Assembly: GCA_001804735.1 (NCBI GenBank) | Contig: MHBC01000032.1 | Span: 1 to 60,625 of the forward strand | DNA: 60,625 nucleotides | Origin: Legionellales bacterium RIFCSPHIGHO2_12_FULL_37_14 | GTDB lineage: Bacteria; Pseudomonadota; Gammaproteobacteria; Legionellales; Legionellaceae | Reading direction: 5' to 3' | In this document: positions 44,777 to 57,053 of the stretch, in pieces | Numbering within the stretch: position 1 is the first letter of the stretch | How the letters are laid out: every line of letters begins with the position of its first letter | Position numbers and translations under genes: made by a program | The notes under the pieces: generated by a model | What the model was told of the DNA's origin: nothing | Databases searched by the model: none | Seen by the model: only the letters and a program-made list of their open reading frames with translations

Positions 44777-45879
44777 ATTATTCCTTCTTGATACAGCTTT
44801 AAATTATTCTGCAAGTGTTCCATTTGAGGATGCACCGCTAAAGCGCGCTCTGTGGCTTCTATTCCTAAATTATATTGCCCCATGTACCAAGCACACCTAC
44901 TCATTATTTCGTATCTGGTATAGTCATACATTTCTTTTTCGATAAACAGCTTGTCTTGGCTTGGGAATGGTAAATGATAGGTATAATTAATAAATAAATA
45001 ACATGCCTCAATATTACTCGGCCAATAATAGTCTGCTATTTGGACAATAGGCTCTATTCTATGCGGGCGCATAGAAAATGCTGCGAGAAAATAGTCCATA
45101 GCAGTATTCCAAGAACAAGTGGTTGTGCTCTGAGATTTTGCAAGAGCAATACGCCCTAAACGATACAATGTTATAAAATTTTCTTCATCCCAGCCGTTAT
45201 TTTGTTGCCGATGTAGGTAATATTTATACGCATTGTCTAAATCTCCCAAACATTCATAAGTCTGAGCTAGGTAAAAAAGTGTTCTTGGATCTTGGGGGTT
45301 TTTCTTTAACGCCTTAAGTAAAATATCTTTATCTCTAAGCCACCGTTGTTTACTTTTCTCAATTCCATTAGAAGATGCAATCACTTCAAAATAGGTTTCT
45401 GCTGGTGCTGATTTTTTTACAACGCAATCAGGCGCTTCATGCACTTCACCTTTAAAAAGCGCGAGATTTTGCGTTCTGAAAAGTCGGGCTGTAGTAAATA
45501 GTAAGGATTGAGATTTAATGTTTATATAGTAAAGAGGATCGCTTTTAAATTGTTCTTGTAGGCAAAATTCTATAAGCAGATTAGCATTTCTAAGATACCA
45601 TTCAGCATCTGGCATAAGTAAAAAAGTTGCTTCTTGGAAAAAGTCTTTGGCTAATATTAACGCCCGATTTCTTGAGCTTGCAAAGTCTATAAATGGCTCT
45701 TCTACAAGTTGACCGTTAATTTCATTACTTTTGAACCAGTCTTTTACAATAGTTACAGTCGCATCGTTTGATCCTGTATCTAAAATAAAGAATTTATTAA
45801 ACCCATTTTGGGCAAATGCTGTTAAATTAGCGGCAATTGAAGCAGCTTCATTTTTGATCATAAGAACAATAACTATCAT
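44761..45879 (-). CDS. GT2-family glycosyltransferase with TPR-like C-terminus
   Basis: The product has 372 residues. MIKNEAASI and FILDTGSNDAT (Asp34, Asp39) are the nucleotide-sugar binding motifs of GT-A fold family 2 enzymes, and MPDAEWYL around Asp91 replaces the DxD. Residues about 200-360 look like tetratricopeptide repeats (DPRTLFYLAQTYECLGDLDN). Soluble GT2-TPR enzymes often modify proteins. I choose ATG 45879, just past the collagen gene stop (45882), over a TTG at 45891. The tight spacing suggests that it glycosylates the collagen-like product. Confidence 0.8.
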   Translation of the reverse strand: MIVIVLMIKNEAASIAANLTAFAQNGFNKFFILDTGSNDATVTIVKDWFKSNEINGQLVEEPFIDFASSRNRALILAKDFFQEATFLLMPDAEWYLRNANLLIEFCLQEQFKSDPLYYINIKSQSLLFTTARLFRTQNLALFKGEVHEAPDCVVKKSAPAETYFEVIASSNGIEKSKQRWLRDKDILLKALKKNPQDPRTLFYLAQTYECLGDLDNAYKYYLHRQQNNGWDEENFITLYRLGRIALAKSQSTTTCSWNTAMDYFLAAFSMRPHRIEPIVQIADYYWPSNIEACYLFINYTYHLPFPSQDKLFIEKEMYDYTRYEIMSRCAWYMGQYNLGIEATERALAVHPQMEHLQNNLKLYQEGIICKTL

Positions 45880-45881
45880 GA

Positions 45882-48371
<2,490 letters not shown>

Positions 48372-48395
48372 ATGCGTCCTTGCGCATGGTGTATG

Positions 48396-49289
48396 CTATG
48401 TAAGTAAGGCCTCTATAATAGCCATGCGCATAAACACACCGTTGCGTACTTGTTCTAAGATACATGATTGCGCGCAATCTGCAAGATCAGTGGTTATTTC
48501 GACATTTCTATTTATAGGTCCTGGATGCAAAATTATGGCATTTTTATTGGCTAATTTTAATCTGTCTTTAGTTAATCCATATATTTCTTGGTATCTTTTA
48601 AGATCGTATTTTTCATCTAACGCTAATCTTTCTTCTTGAATTCTTAGGGTAATAATAACATCAGCTTCATCAAGGCCAAGTGCAGGATCTTCTGTTATTT
48701 TAGCAAACGATAGATCTTGAGGATGCCAAATTTTGGGGGCAATACAGGTAATATTATTAATGCCTAATTTATTGCATAGTTTAAGCAGCGAATTGGCTAC
48801 TCTTGAGTGCCTAATGTCGCCAATTAGAGCAATTTTTAATTTTTCTACCTTAGAAAAATGTCCCATAATGGTCATCATATCTAGTAAGGCTTGCGATGGG
48901 TGTTCATTTTGCCCGTCGCCGGCATTAATTATTTTTAAAGTTGGCGGAAGGTTATTTAATACTTGGGAAAAGGCTTGGGTTTTATTGTGCCTAATAATGA
49001 AAAGCCGAATACCCATGGCATTTATGGTGAGTAAAGAGTCAAGGAAAGACTCGCCTTTTCGTTCTGACGAATGTTGCATAGGCAGAGGAATAAGGGGCAG
49101 TTTACAATTTTGCGCTGCAAGATTAAAGCTCATATAAGTACGCGTGCTGTTCTCATAGAATAATGCACAAGCTTTATGTTGCGCTAAATTTGGATATGAA
49201 TTAGGCGCTAATTTGAGCTCATTGGCGCGTTGAAAAAGGTTTTTTAACTCTTGGAGAGATAAATCATCAATACTAGTAAGATGTTTCAT
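48396..49289 (-). CDS. pyrB: aspartate carbamoyltransferase catalytic subunit
   Basis: The product has 297 residues: FYENSTRTYMSF (carbamoyl-phosphate loop), GDGQNEHPSQALLDMMTI, IGDIRHSRVANS and the aspartate-domain HPGPINRNVEI. It makes carbamoyl-aspartate, the committed step of pyrimidine synthesis. No regulatory pyrI follows. It lies 7 bases after ruvX in the conserved yqgE-ruvX-pyrB order. Confidence 0.97.
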   Translation of the reverse strand: MKHLTSIDDLSLQELKNLFQRANELKLAPNSYPNLAQHKACALFYENSTRTYMSFNLAAQNCKLPLIPLPMQHSSERKGESFLDSLLTINAMGIRLFIIRHNKTQAFSQVLNNLPPTLKIINAGDGQNEHPSQALLDMMTIMGHFSKVEKLKIALIGDIRHSRVANSLLKLCNKLGINNITCIAPKIWHPQDLSFAKITEDPALGLDEADVIITLRIQEERLALDEKYDLKRYQEIYGLTKDRLKLANKNAIILHPGPINRNVEITTDLADCAQSCILEQVRNGVFMRMAIIEALLT

Positions 49290-49296
49290 ATTAAGA

Positions 49297-49719
49297 CTAG
49301 GATTTGCTACCTAACCATTGTTGCAGAATAACACATGCAGCTATACTGTCTACTTCTTGTTGTTTAATTTTTTTCAAGCCTCCTTCAGAAAATAGCTGAG
49401 CCTTTGCTTCTACGGTAGTTAGCCTTTCATCTACCAGGTAAACAGGAAGGTTAACTTTATTTTTAAGCGCTTCGGCAAACTCCTTGGAAGCTTTAGTAAT
49501 ATATTGCTCGCTCCCGTCTATCATGGTCGGCAAGCCAACAATACAAGCAAAAGGGCGCCAGGTTTTAATAACTGCTTTAACCTCATCCCAATTAGGTTCC
49601 CCTTGTCTTGCTAAAATAATAGGTAAAGGATTAGCATTTTTGGTTAGAGTATTACCTATAGCCACTCCAATGCGCCTCAAGCCAAAATCAAACCCCATAA
49701 CGAGGCCTTGTTGTGACAC
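49297..49719 (-). CDS. ruvX: putative Holliday junction resolvase RuvX (YqgF)
   Basis: The product has 140 residues with the RNase-H-like core: MGFDFGLRRIGVAIG, IVGLPTMIDGSE and VDERLTTVEAKAQL, plus VDSIAACVILQQWL. Experimental work on YqgF points to 16S rRNA maturation as well. It sits between yqgE (24-base gap) and pyrB. Confidence 0.95.
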   Translation of the reverse strand: MSQQGLVMGFDFGLRRIGVAIGNTLTKNANPLPIILARQGEPNWDEVKAVIKTWRPFACIVGLPTMIDGSEQYITKASKEFAEALKNKVNLPVYLVDERLTTVEAKAQLFSEGGLKKIKQQEVDSIAACVILQQWLGSKS

Positions 49720-49743
49720 GTTATACTCCTCTAACTTAGAATT

Positions 49744-50310
49744 TTAGGCAGTGCCGCCAGTTGAGCTTAGCTGGTCCATATCAACGCCTAAAAGAGATCC
49801 TGCGTATTTCCAGCGTTTCTCAAAAGGTACTTCATAGAGTAGCTCGGATTTAAAAGGACAAACGAGCCAAGCATCATTTTTTATTTCTTCTTCAAGTTGG
49901 CTTGCCCCCCAACCGGTAAAGCCCAAAGTAACTAACATATCTTTTGGACCTTCGTCACGCGCTATGGCGCGAATAATATCATTAGAAGTAGTTATTATCA
50001 CATCTTTACGCAGGTTAAGGCTAGACTGCCAAACACCCATTTGTTTATGGATTACAAAACCACGTTCTGGTTGAATTGGCCCACCAAATAATAAAGGGGT
50101 TTGCGAGAGCTGAACTTTTATTGGTTGAATATTTAATTGCTCAAATATCATAGAGATTGCAAATTGCATGGGGTGATTAATAATTAACCCTACAGCTCCT
50201 TCTGGCTGATGTTCGCATAAATATATAACTGCATGATGAAAGAAAGGATCGTTCATCATGGGCATGGCAATTAAAATAGAGTTAGAAAAAGAGTTACTCG
50301 CATTCATCAT
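49744..50310 (-). CDS. yqgE: UPF0301 family protein YqgE/AlgH
   Basis: The product has 188 residues. FSNSILIAMPMMNDPFFHHA, GAVGLIINHPM, LLFGGPIQPERGFV and TLGFTGWGASQLEEEI are the family's conserved blocks. Function is unsettled; in Pseudomonas AlgH affects alginate regulation. It heads the yqgE-ruvX-pyrB set. Confidence 0.95.
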   Translation of the reverse strand: MMNASNSFSNSILIAMPMMNDPFFHHAVIYLCEHQPEGAVGLIINHPMQFAISMIFEQLNIQPIKVQLSQTPLLFGGPIQPERGFVIHKQMGVWQSSLNLRKDVIITTSNDIIRAIARDEGPKDMLVTLGFTGWGASQLEEEIKNDAWLVCPFKSELLYEVPFEKRWKYAGSLLGVDMDQLSSTGGTA

Positions 50311-50365
50311 CTGCCTTAGTTATGGTCTTACTATAAGTATAGACGACAGAATGAATTTTTGGGGC

Positions 50366-52642
50366 TTAATCTACTTCTTGCGAGTGTTTACAATCTTCTT
50401 GTGGGCAAACTAACTGCCTTCCTATGCGCTTACCTTCTTTAAGCATCATGATAGGCCAATTACATTTTGGACATTTTTTGGCGACTGGTTTGTACCAAAG
50501 AGCGTAGTTACATTTAGGATATGTTTGACAAGAATAAAAGACTTTGCCTCTTCTTGATTTTTTTTCTACTAAATGTCCCTTAGTGCATTTAGGGCAAGTA
50601 ACTCCAGTATCAATTGGTTTATTAAGAGGCTCAATAAACTTACATGTAGGGTATTGCGTACAGCCAATAAAGCGGCCATATTTACCAGTTTTGATTTGCA
50701 AAGGATGTTCGCATTCAGGACATAAACGCCCTTCAACAATTTCAGCAGGAGCTTCTTCATCTTTATTAGTTAAGGGTTTTGTATAATCACACTCAGGATA
50801 AGCCGAGCAGGCAATGAAGCGTCCGCGTTTACCTAACCTTATTACTAATTGAGCATTACATTTAGGGCAGAGTGAGTCTATGGCTTCTGAAGTAACATCT
50901 TTGCGTTTCACTGTAGTTTCAATGTTTTCTATTTGATTTATAAAAGGTTGCCAAAAATCGTTAAGCACCGGGATAAGCTCTTGCTCGCCGCGTGAGATCT
51001 CATCAAGAGTGTTTTCAAGTCCTGCGGTAAATTTATAATCTACATATTTAGTGAAGTGCTCAGTTAAAAATTTATTGACGATGCGACCAATATCAGTTGG
51101 ATAAAAGCGTTTTTTCTCAAGCGTTGCATAATTACGTTGTTGCAGTGTTTGAATTATAGAGGCATAAGTTGAGGGGCGGCCAATATCGTATTCTTCTAGA
51201 GCTTTAACTAAAGTTGCTTCTGAATATCTAGGAGGCGGTTCGGTGAAATGTTGGGTTGGTAAAAGCTCAGTTAAATCGACCACTTGACCTACTTCTAAGG
51301 GCGGTAAAGTATTATCCTCTTCCTCGTCACTTTTATGATCATCTTTACTTTCTTCATACAGGGATAAAAATCCAGCAAACTTAATAGTTAAGCCATTTGC
51401 CCTAAACATATGTTGAGGGTGTTGGGAGAGGTCAACGGCAACAGTATCGAGAATTGCATCAGCCATTTGCGATGCTAAAGCTCTTTTCCAGATAAGCGCG
51501 TATAGCTTAGCTTGGTCTTCCGTTAAGTTTTTTGCAATCTTTTGGGGAGTAAGTTCAGTGCTGGTCGGTCTTATTGCTTCATGGGCTTCTTGGGCGTTTT
51601 TTGACTTTGTTTGATATAGACGCTGATTACTCGGGCAAAAGTCTTTGCCGTAATTTTCGGTAATGTATTTGCGCATATTATCTAGCGCTTCTTGTGCAAG
51701 GTGTACTGAGTCAGTACGCATATAAGTAATAAGACCCACAGTTGTTGAGTCAAGCTCAATCCCTTCATAAAGCTGCTGAGCTATCATCATAGTTTTACGG
51801 GTAGTAAAGCCTAGCTTGCGTGAAGCTTCTTGTTGGAGAGTTGATGTAATAAATGGTGGGGCGGGCTTACGTAAACGTTCTTTTTTTTCGACCGCCTTAA
51901 CAGTTAGCTTATGCTCCGTTTGTTGTAAAATGGCGTTTTTAATTTCTTGGGCTTGGGCGGCTTTTTGAATACTAAATTGCTGTAATTTTTCTTTGTTGTA
52001 GTGAGTTAGTTTAGCGCTAAAAGCTTTACCATCATGCTTACATTTTGCGGTAATTTTCCAGTATTCTTCAGCAACAAACTTTTCTATTTCTTCCTCTCTT
52101 TCAACAATTAACCGTAAGGCCGGGCTTTGGACTCGTCCTGCGGATAGCCCGCGCTGCACTTTTTTCCATAATAAAGGAGATAAATTAAAGCCCACTAAAT
52201 AATCAAGAGCGCGTCTTGCTTGTTGGGCATTTACTAAATTCATGGAAATTTCCCGGGGATGGGCAATTGCATATTTAACCGCGTCTTTAGTAATTTCATT
52301 GAAAAAAATACGTTCTACAGGTTTATCTTTTAGCAAAGATTTTTCTTGCATAAGTTTGAAAATATGCCATGAAATAGCCTCGCCTTCTCTATCAGGATCT
52401 GTTGCGAGTAAAAGTTTAGTGGAATTTTTTAAGGCTTTAGATATAGCGTCTATATGTTTTTTATTTTTTTCAATTGGTGCATACAGCATATTAAAATTGT
52501 GCAAAGGATCAACTGAGCCTTTACGCGCAGGCAGATCGCGCACATGTCCATAAGAGGCGAGAACCTGATAATCTTTTCCTAAGTATTTTTCAATAGTTTT
52601 CGCCTTTGCAGGCGACTCAACAACGACTAGGGCTTTACTCAT
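50366..52642 (-). CDS. topA: DNA topoisomerase I
   Basis: The product has 758 residues: a Toprim domain (ALVVVESPAKAKTIEKYLG, ATDPDREGEAISWH), the strand-cleaving Tyr307 in LITYMRTDS, and four C-terminal zinc-ribbon-like units with CPKC/CPEC pairs near residues 590-750. It removes negative supercoils. I use ATG 52642; a TTG at 52651 adds only three residues. It lies after dprA and smg as in other gammaproteobacteria. Confidence 0.98.
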   Translation of the reverse strand: MSKALVVVESPAKAKTIEKYLGKDYQVLASYGHVRDLPARKGSVDPLHNFNMLYAPIEKNKKHIDAISKALKNSTKLLLATDPDREGEAISWHIFKLMQEKSLLKDKPVERIFFNEITKDAVKYAIAHPREISMNLVNAQQARRALDYLVGFNLSPLLWKKVQRGLSAGRVQSPALRLIVEREEEIEKFVAEEYWKITAKCKHDGKAFSAKLTHYNKEKLQQFSIQKAAQAQEIKNAILQQTEHKLTVKAVEKKERLRKPAPPFITSTLQQEASRKLGFTTRKTMMIAQQLYEGIELDSTTVGLITYMRTDSVHLAQEALDNMRKYITENYGKDFCPSNQRLYQTKSKNAQEAHEAIRPTSTELTPQKIAKNLTEDQAKLYALIWKRALASQMADAILDTVAVDLSQHPQHMFRANGLTIKFAGFLSLYEESKDDHKSDEEEDNTLPPLEVGQVVDLTELLPTQHFTEPPPRYSEATLVKALEEYDIGRPSTYASIIQTLQQRNYATLEKKRFYPTDIGRIVNKFLTEHFTKYVDYKFTAGLENTLDEISRGEQELIPVLNDFWQPFINQIENIETTVKRKDVTSEAIDSLCPKCNAQLVIRLGKRGRFIACSAYPECDYTKPLTNKDEEAPAEIVEGRLCPECEHPLQIKTGKYGRFIGCTQYPTCKFIEPLNKPIDTGVTCPKCTKGHLVEKKSRRGKVFYSCQTYPKCNYALWYKPVAKKCPKCNWPIMMLKEGKRIGRQLVCPQEDCKHSQEVD

Positions 52643-52705
52643 AATGGCCAATTAATATGAAAAAGTTCTTATAGCGTCCTTGAAGAGTTATGTCAATGTT
52701 TTGGG

Positions 52706-53149
52706 TTAATGCTGCGTTATGCCGTCTTCTTTTTGATAAAGAATAAGATTTAATAAAGCAAGTTGATTTTCATTTAAGCTGCTTTCAAGGGTTTGTAAGA
52801 TTATCCATTTAGTTTCATTTAAAGTTACAAATTCAGAGCTTGAGAATAATAGTTGATTTAAAATGAGCTCAAAGGTTCTTTCTCCAATAATATCAATGCA
52901 GCGTAATTGGGCTAAAAAACGGCGGCTCCTTGAGGTTAGTTTAATTTTTTCCTGCAAGCAGAGGATGCGGTTTGATCTTTCTTGTGATTCTTTAATAAAA
53001 TAAGTATTGGTTTCAATGTGTTCTAAGTCGCCCCAGTTAGCAATATTTGCCTTGCTATGATTAAGAGCTGTGTTATTGGTGGCTTCGGTGCGCTTTAAGA
53101 GGCGGTCACTAAATAGTTCGATTAATTTTTCTAGTAAGCTATCTTTCAT
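52706..53149 (-). CDS. smg: Smg family protein (DUF494)
   Basis: The product has 147 residues from ATG 53149, which follows a perfect AGGAGG. The C-terminal half (RSRRFLAQLRCIDIIGERT, LNETKWIILQTLESS) fits the Smg family; the N-terminal half is more diverged. Function is poorly known. Position between dprA and topA is the strongest support. The start overlaps the dprA end by 11 bases; a longer frame to 53203 is not supported. Confidence 0.8.
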   Translation of the reverse strand: MKDSLLEKLIELFSDRLLKRTEATNNTALNHSKANIANWGDLEHIETNTYFIKESQERSNRILCLQEKIKLTSRSRRFLAQLRCIDIIGERTFELILNQLLFSSSEFVTLNETKWIILQTLESSLNENQLALLNLILYQKEDGITQH

Positions 53150-54224
53150 GAAACCTCCTAATATACCCGCCAGGTACAGCGCGAACTTTACCATAAAGTT
53201 CAAGCTCAGCTAGTTGGCAAACTACCTCTTTAAGGGAGAGGTTTTGATTTGCCATAATTTCATCAATATGGGTTGGTACCATACCGATACAATTAAGTAG
53301 ACTATCGTTAGATAGTCGATGTGCCTTAATAAGGGCTTCTTTTGGGGTAACAATAAAACCCAGCTCCATAAGGACATCTTGATAACATGTTACAAGGCTT
53401 GCGCCTTGTTTAAGCAGATGATTACAGCCCTGAGATTGTGGAAGGTTAATAGATCCAGGCAGGGCAAGTACATCGCGGTTTTGCTCGAGAGCAAAGCGTG
53501 CTGTAATTAAAGAGCCGCTTTTTAAAGTAGCTTCTATTATCAGGGTTGCAACAGCAAGACCTGATATTATACGATTTCTTTGGGGGAAATGTCCAGCTTT
53601 TGGCTTAGTTTTAAGTGGAAATTCGCTTAAAATTAACCCATTATCGGGAATTTTTTTAGCAAGCATAAGGTTTGAATAAGGGTAAACAACATCAACTCCA
53701 CAGCCTAAAACTGCAATAGTTTTTCCCGAACCATTTAAAGCGCCACTATGAGCTGCGGTGTCTATACCCTTAGCCATCCCGCTTACTATGGTTAGATTAA
53801 AAGCGCTAAGCTCTTTACTCCATAGAAAAGCAGTTTGGCTGCCATTACAAGATGGGTACCTTGAACCTACGATTGCTAAAGTTGGTTGCTTAAAGCAGCT
53901 TAAATCGCCTTTAGCGTAAAGGACTATTGGGGGGGAGTGAATTTCTTTAAGCAAAAGAGGGTAAAGAGGGCTATCAATGGTTAGAATAGTATGCGCAGGA
54001 TCTTGTTTTGCAAAAGCGAGATCAGCGGCGATTAAATTCCAATCAAAATGTTTAATTTGCTGAATTTGGTTATCTTTAAGGCCTGCTTCAAGCAGCTCTT
54101 TTTTGGAGGCCTTAAAGCACTCCTCAAGGTCTTGCCATCTTGCTAGAAGTTTTAAAATGCTGCGCGGGCCAATTAAAGGCATAGCGTTGAGCGCAATAAA
54201 ATATCTTTGGTTTTTTGTTTCCAT
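53139..54224 (-). CDS. dprA: DNA processing protein DprA
   Basis: The product has 361 residues: a helical N-terminal SAM-like domain, the Rossmann core (LAIVGSRYPSCNGSQTA, IVSGMAKGIDTAAHSGAL, TIAVLGCGVDVVYPYSN, FPQRNRIISGL) and a C-terminal winged-helix-like domain. It loads RecA on incoming single-stranded DNA in natural transformation. With comM at 14-15.6 kb it hints that DNA uptake was or is possible. It is divergent from def. Confidence 0.95.
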   Translation of the reverse strand: METKNQRYFIALNAMPLIGPRSILKLLARWQDLEECFKASKKELLEAGLKDNQIQQIKHFDWNLIAADLAFAKQDPAHTILTIDSPLYPLLLKEIHSPPIVLYAKGDLSCFKQPTLAIVGSRYPSCNGSQTAFLWSKELSAFNLTIVSGMAKGIDTAAHSGALNGSGKTIAVLGCGVDVVYPYSNLMLAKKIPDNGLILSEFPLKTKPKAGHFPQRNRIISGLAVATLIIEATLKSGSLITARFALEQNRDVLALPGSINLPQSQGCNHLLKQGASLVTCYQDVLMELGFIVTPKEALIKAHRLSNDSLLNCIGMVPTHIDEIMANQNLSLKEVVCQLAELELYGKVRAVPGGYIRRFHER

Positions 54225-54299
54225 AATATTCGAGGTTGTGGTTCTAAAAGCTGAAATATGGTATCATATGGCTTTTTAGAAGATAAGCTAATAAAAATT

Positions 54300-54812
54300 A
54301 TGATTCGCAAAATTGTATATTTACCAGATCCAGTTTTACGGCAAGTTGCTAAAGATGTGACAGAATTTAATGACGAATTACAAATATTAATCGATGATAT
54401 GTTCGAAACCATGTATGCAGCAAAAGGAGTTGGGCTTGCTGCTCCGCAGATTGGGATAAGTTTACAACTTTCAGTGGTTGATGTGGTTGGGGATAAAAAA
54501 AATCAATTTGTAATAATTAACCCTAAAATAACTCAGAGTGAAGGTACTTCTAAGTACCAAGAAGGCTGCCTATCTGTTCCTGGGGTGTATGATACTGTTA
54601 AAAGAGCAACTAAAGTAACCGTGGCAGCCTTAGATAGACATGGTAAACCTTTTGAAATTACTGCCGATGGTTTATTGGGCGAGTGTTTTCAGCATGAAAT
54701 TGATCATTTAAATGGCAAGTTATTTATTGATTTGTTATCTCCTTTGAAAAGGAGTATGGCAAGACGCAAGTTAGAAAAGTTCAAACGTGTACAAGCAAAA
54801 TCCCCCTCTTAA
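54300..54812 (+). CDS. def: peptide deformylase
   Basis: The product has 170 residues with the three metal-site motifs: GVGLAAPQIG (43-52), EGCLSVPG (Cys90) and HEIDH (His132, Glu133, His136). It removes the formyl group from nascent proteins. ATG 54300 gives the canonical MIRKIVYLPDPVLR start; the upstream ATG at 54258 lies in the intergenic promoter region. The 3' end overlaps fmt by 26 bases. Confidence 0.98.
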   Translation: MIRKIVYLPDPVLRQVAKDVTEFNDELQILIDDMFETMYAAKGVGLAAPQIGISLQLSVVDVVGDKKNQFVIINPKITQSEGTSKYQEGCLSVPGVYDTVKRATKVTVAALDRHGKPFEITADGLLGECFQHEIDHLNGKLFIDLLSPLKRSMARRKLEKFKRVQAKSPS

Positions 54813-55770
54813 ATCTTCAAGGCTTAAACTTATCTTCGCAGGCACTGCAGACTTTGGCTTGCCCGCGCTTAATGCTTTGGCAAAAGCACATGACATTATT
54901 GCAGTTTATACGCAGCCAGATAGGCCAGCAGGGCGTGGGCAGAAGCTTACAGTTTCCCCTATAAAAAAATGGGCACAAGATAATAACGTTGCAGTTTTTC
55001 AGCCCTCAACTTTTAAAGATGAGCGAAGTGTGGAACAGCTAAAAGATCTCGCGCCTCATCTAATTATAGTAATTGCCTATGGGCTAATATTGCCAAAGAG
55101 GGTATTAGATATTCCGCGGTTTGGGTGCATTAACGTCCATGCTTCACTTTTACCTAAGTGGCGCGGCGCTTCACCTATTCAGCAGGTTATTTTACAAGGA
55201 GATCCAGTAACCGGCATAACAATAATGCAAATGGATGCTAAAATGGACGCCGGCGCTATTTTAGCAACCACGTCTATACCTTTAGCACCAGAAGAAACAG
55301 CAGGCAGTTTACATGCCAAGCTCCAAGACCTTGCTCCGCCTCTTTTGCTTACTACACTTAACCAATTAATGAGTAATACCTTAGAGCCAAAACCGCAACC
55401 ACATGAAATAGCTACTTATTGCAAAAAAATTCTCAAAGATGATGGTAAAATTGATTGGGCAAAACCTGCTTTTGTGCTAGAGCGTATGATTAGGGCTTAT
55501 TATCCTTGGCCTTGTGCGTTTACTTTTTATTCTGGCTCTTCTAAGCAAGATCCTCTAAGAGTAAGAGTGATTAAGGCAAGTGTTGTTAAGGCGCCTAGGG
55601 AAAAACCCGGCACAATATTAGCAGTTGAAAATACTAAGATTATTGTTGCAACAGGAGATCAAGCGCTTTGTCTTGAAAAATTACAACTTCCGGGTAAAAA
55701 GGAGTTAACAGTTGCTGAATGCTTACGGGGAAACGCGCAATTATTCACTCAAGGAAGGGTTTTTTCATGA
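54787..55770 (+). CDS. fmt: methionyl-tRNA formyltransferase
   Basis: The product has 327 residues. LIFAGTADFGLPALNAL, the catalytic INVHASLLPKWRGASPIQQ and MDAKMDAGAIL segments identify it, with a C-terminal OB-like domain. It formylates initiator Met-tRNA. The GTG start at 54787 lies inside def and adds about 12 residues before the usual beginning; no better start is visible. It overlaps rsmB by 4 bases (ATGA). Confidence 0.96.
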   Translation: MYKQNPPLKSSRLKLIFAGTADFGLPALNALAKAHDIIAVYTQPDRPAGRGQKLTVSPIKKWAQDNNVAVFQPSTFKDERSVEQLKDLAPHLIIVIAYGLILPKRVLDIPRFGCINVHASLLPKWRGASPIQQVILQGDPVTGITIMQMDAKMDAGAILATTSIPLAPEETAGSLHAKLQDLAPPLLLTTLNQLMSNTLEPKPQPHEIATYCKKILKDDGKIDWAKPAFVLERMIRAYYPWPCAFTFYSGSSKQDPLRVRVIKASVVKAPREKPGTILAVENTKIIVATGDQALCLEKLQLPGKKELTVAECLRGNAQLFTQGRVFS

Positions 55771-57053
55771 AAGTTGATGCAAGATTACGGGCTTTTACCC
55801 ATATTTTGGCGTTATTAGAACGCGGCCAGTCATTGACGTTTTTATTAACCGCAAATGATGATCCATTTACCTATGAGCTTTGTTTTGGAATTAGCCGTCA
55901 TTATCATAGATTAACCGCTTTATTAAACCAGTTGATTGATAAAAAACCTAAAGATTCTGCAGTGTTGGTTGCATTGTTGATCGGCCTCTATCAGCTTGAT
56001 GTGCTAAAAAAACCGGCATATGCCACAGTTAATGAAACTGTGAAGCTTCTAGATAATTCGCGCTTTGCCTATGCTAAAGGCTTTGTTAATGCGGTGCTGC
56101 GAAGATATTTACGTGAAGCTCTACAAAACTTTGCCAATCTTAAGCCAATTCATATAAGCCAACATGAAGCAAGCTGGTTAGGCGATAGGCTTAAAGCCGA
56201 CTGGCCTACTTTATGGCATGATATTATTAGAGCAAATGATATGCATCCGCCTATGCATTTAAGAGTTAACCTGGCGCGCATTGATAGGAAGGCTTATTTA
56301 GCTTCGCTTGAAAAAGAAGGAATCATGGCAGACTCCCATGCTTATTTAGCATCTGCTGTTGTCTTGACTAATCCTGTTGATGTTATAAATCTCCCTGGTT
56401 TTAGAGAAGGTGAGGTTTCGGTTCAGGACGTTGCTGCTCAATGTGCTGTTGAGCTACTCTCGCTTAAACCTAGGCTACGGGTTTTAGATGCGTGTGCTGC
56501 TCCTGGAGGTAAAACCTGTCATTTGCTGGAGAAAGAATCATCATTAGAAGTTATTGCATTAGATAAAGATCCTAAAAGGTTAGAATACGTTCACGATAAC
56601 CTAAAACGCTTGCAACTAAGTGCAGATGTAAAAGCAGGAGATGGTACCAAGCTTACAACTTGGTGGGATGGGGAAGAGTTTGACCGTATTTTATTAGACG
56701 CTCCATGTTCGGCAACAGGCGTAATTCGCAGGCATCCTGATATTAGGGTTTTACGTAGCCATGAGGAAGTTAGGCAAGCGGCAAGCACCCAAGCTGAGTT
56801 ATTACGCTCTTTATGGACAACCTTAAAGCCAGGCGGATTGTTGTTATACGTTACCTGCTCTGTTTTAAATCAAGAAAATGATGTTCAATTAGCCGCTTTT
56901 TTACAAAGTGAACCAACAGCGAGTTTGGTTAAGTTTCGCCTACCTTGGGGAAGACGCACCGAATACGGTTGGCAATGCCTACCAGGAGAAGCAAAGGGAG
57001 ATGGTTTTTATTTTTCTTTGGTGGAAAAGCAAGAGTTCTCTAATAAGGTTTAA
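55767..57053 (+). CDS. rsmB: 16S rRNA m5C967 methyltransferase RsmB
   Basis: The product has 428 residues: a NusB-like N-terminal domain (YELCFGISRHYHRLTALLNQ), then a class I methyltransferase with VLDACAAPGGKTCHLLE, LDAPCSATGVIRRHPDI and VTCSVLNQEN, holding the two catalytic Cys. ATG 55767 with GAAGGG upstream overlaps the fmt stop. It ends 14 bases inside the convergent L,D-transpeptidase gene. Confidence 0.96.
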   Translation: MKVDARLRAFTHILALLERGQSLTFLLTANDDPFTYELCFGISRHYHRLTALLNQLIDKKPKDSAVLVALLIGLYQLDVLKKPAYATVNETVKLLDNSRFAYAKGFVNAVLRRYLREALQNFANLKPIHISQHEASWLGDRLKADWPTLWHDIIRANDMHPPMHLRVNLARIDRKAYLASLEKEGIMADSHAYLASAVVLTNPVDVINLPGFREGEVSVQDVAAQCAVELLSLKPRLRVLDACAAPGGKTCHLLEKESSLEVIALDKDPKRLEYVHDNLKRLQLSADVKAGDGTKLTTWWDGEEFDRILLDAPCSATGVIRRHPDIRVLRSHEEVRQAASTQAELLRSLWTTLKPGGLLLYVTCSVLNQENDVQLAAFLQSEPTASLVKFRLPWGRRTEYGWQCLPGEAKGDGFYFSLVEKQEFSNKV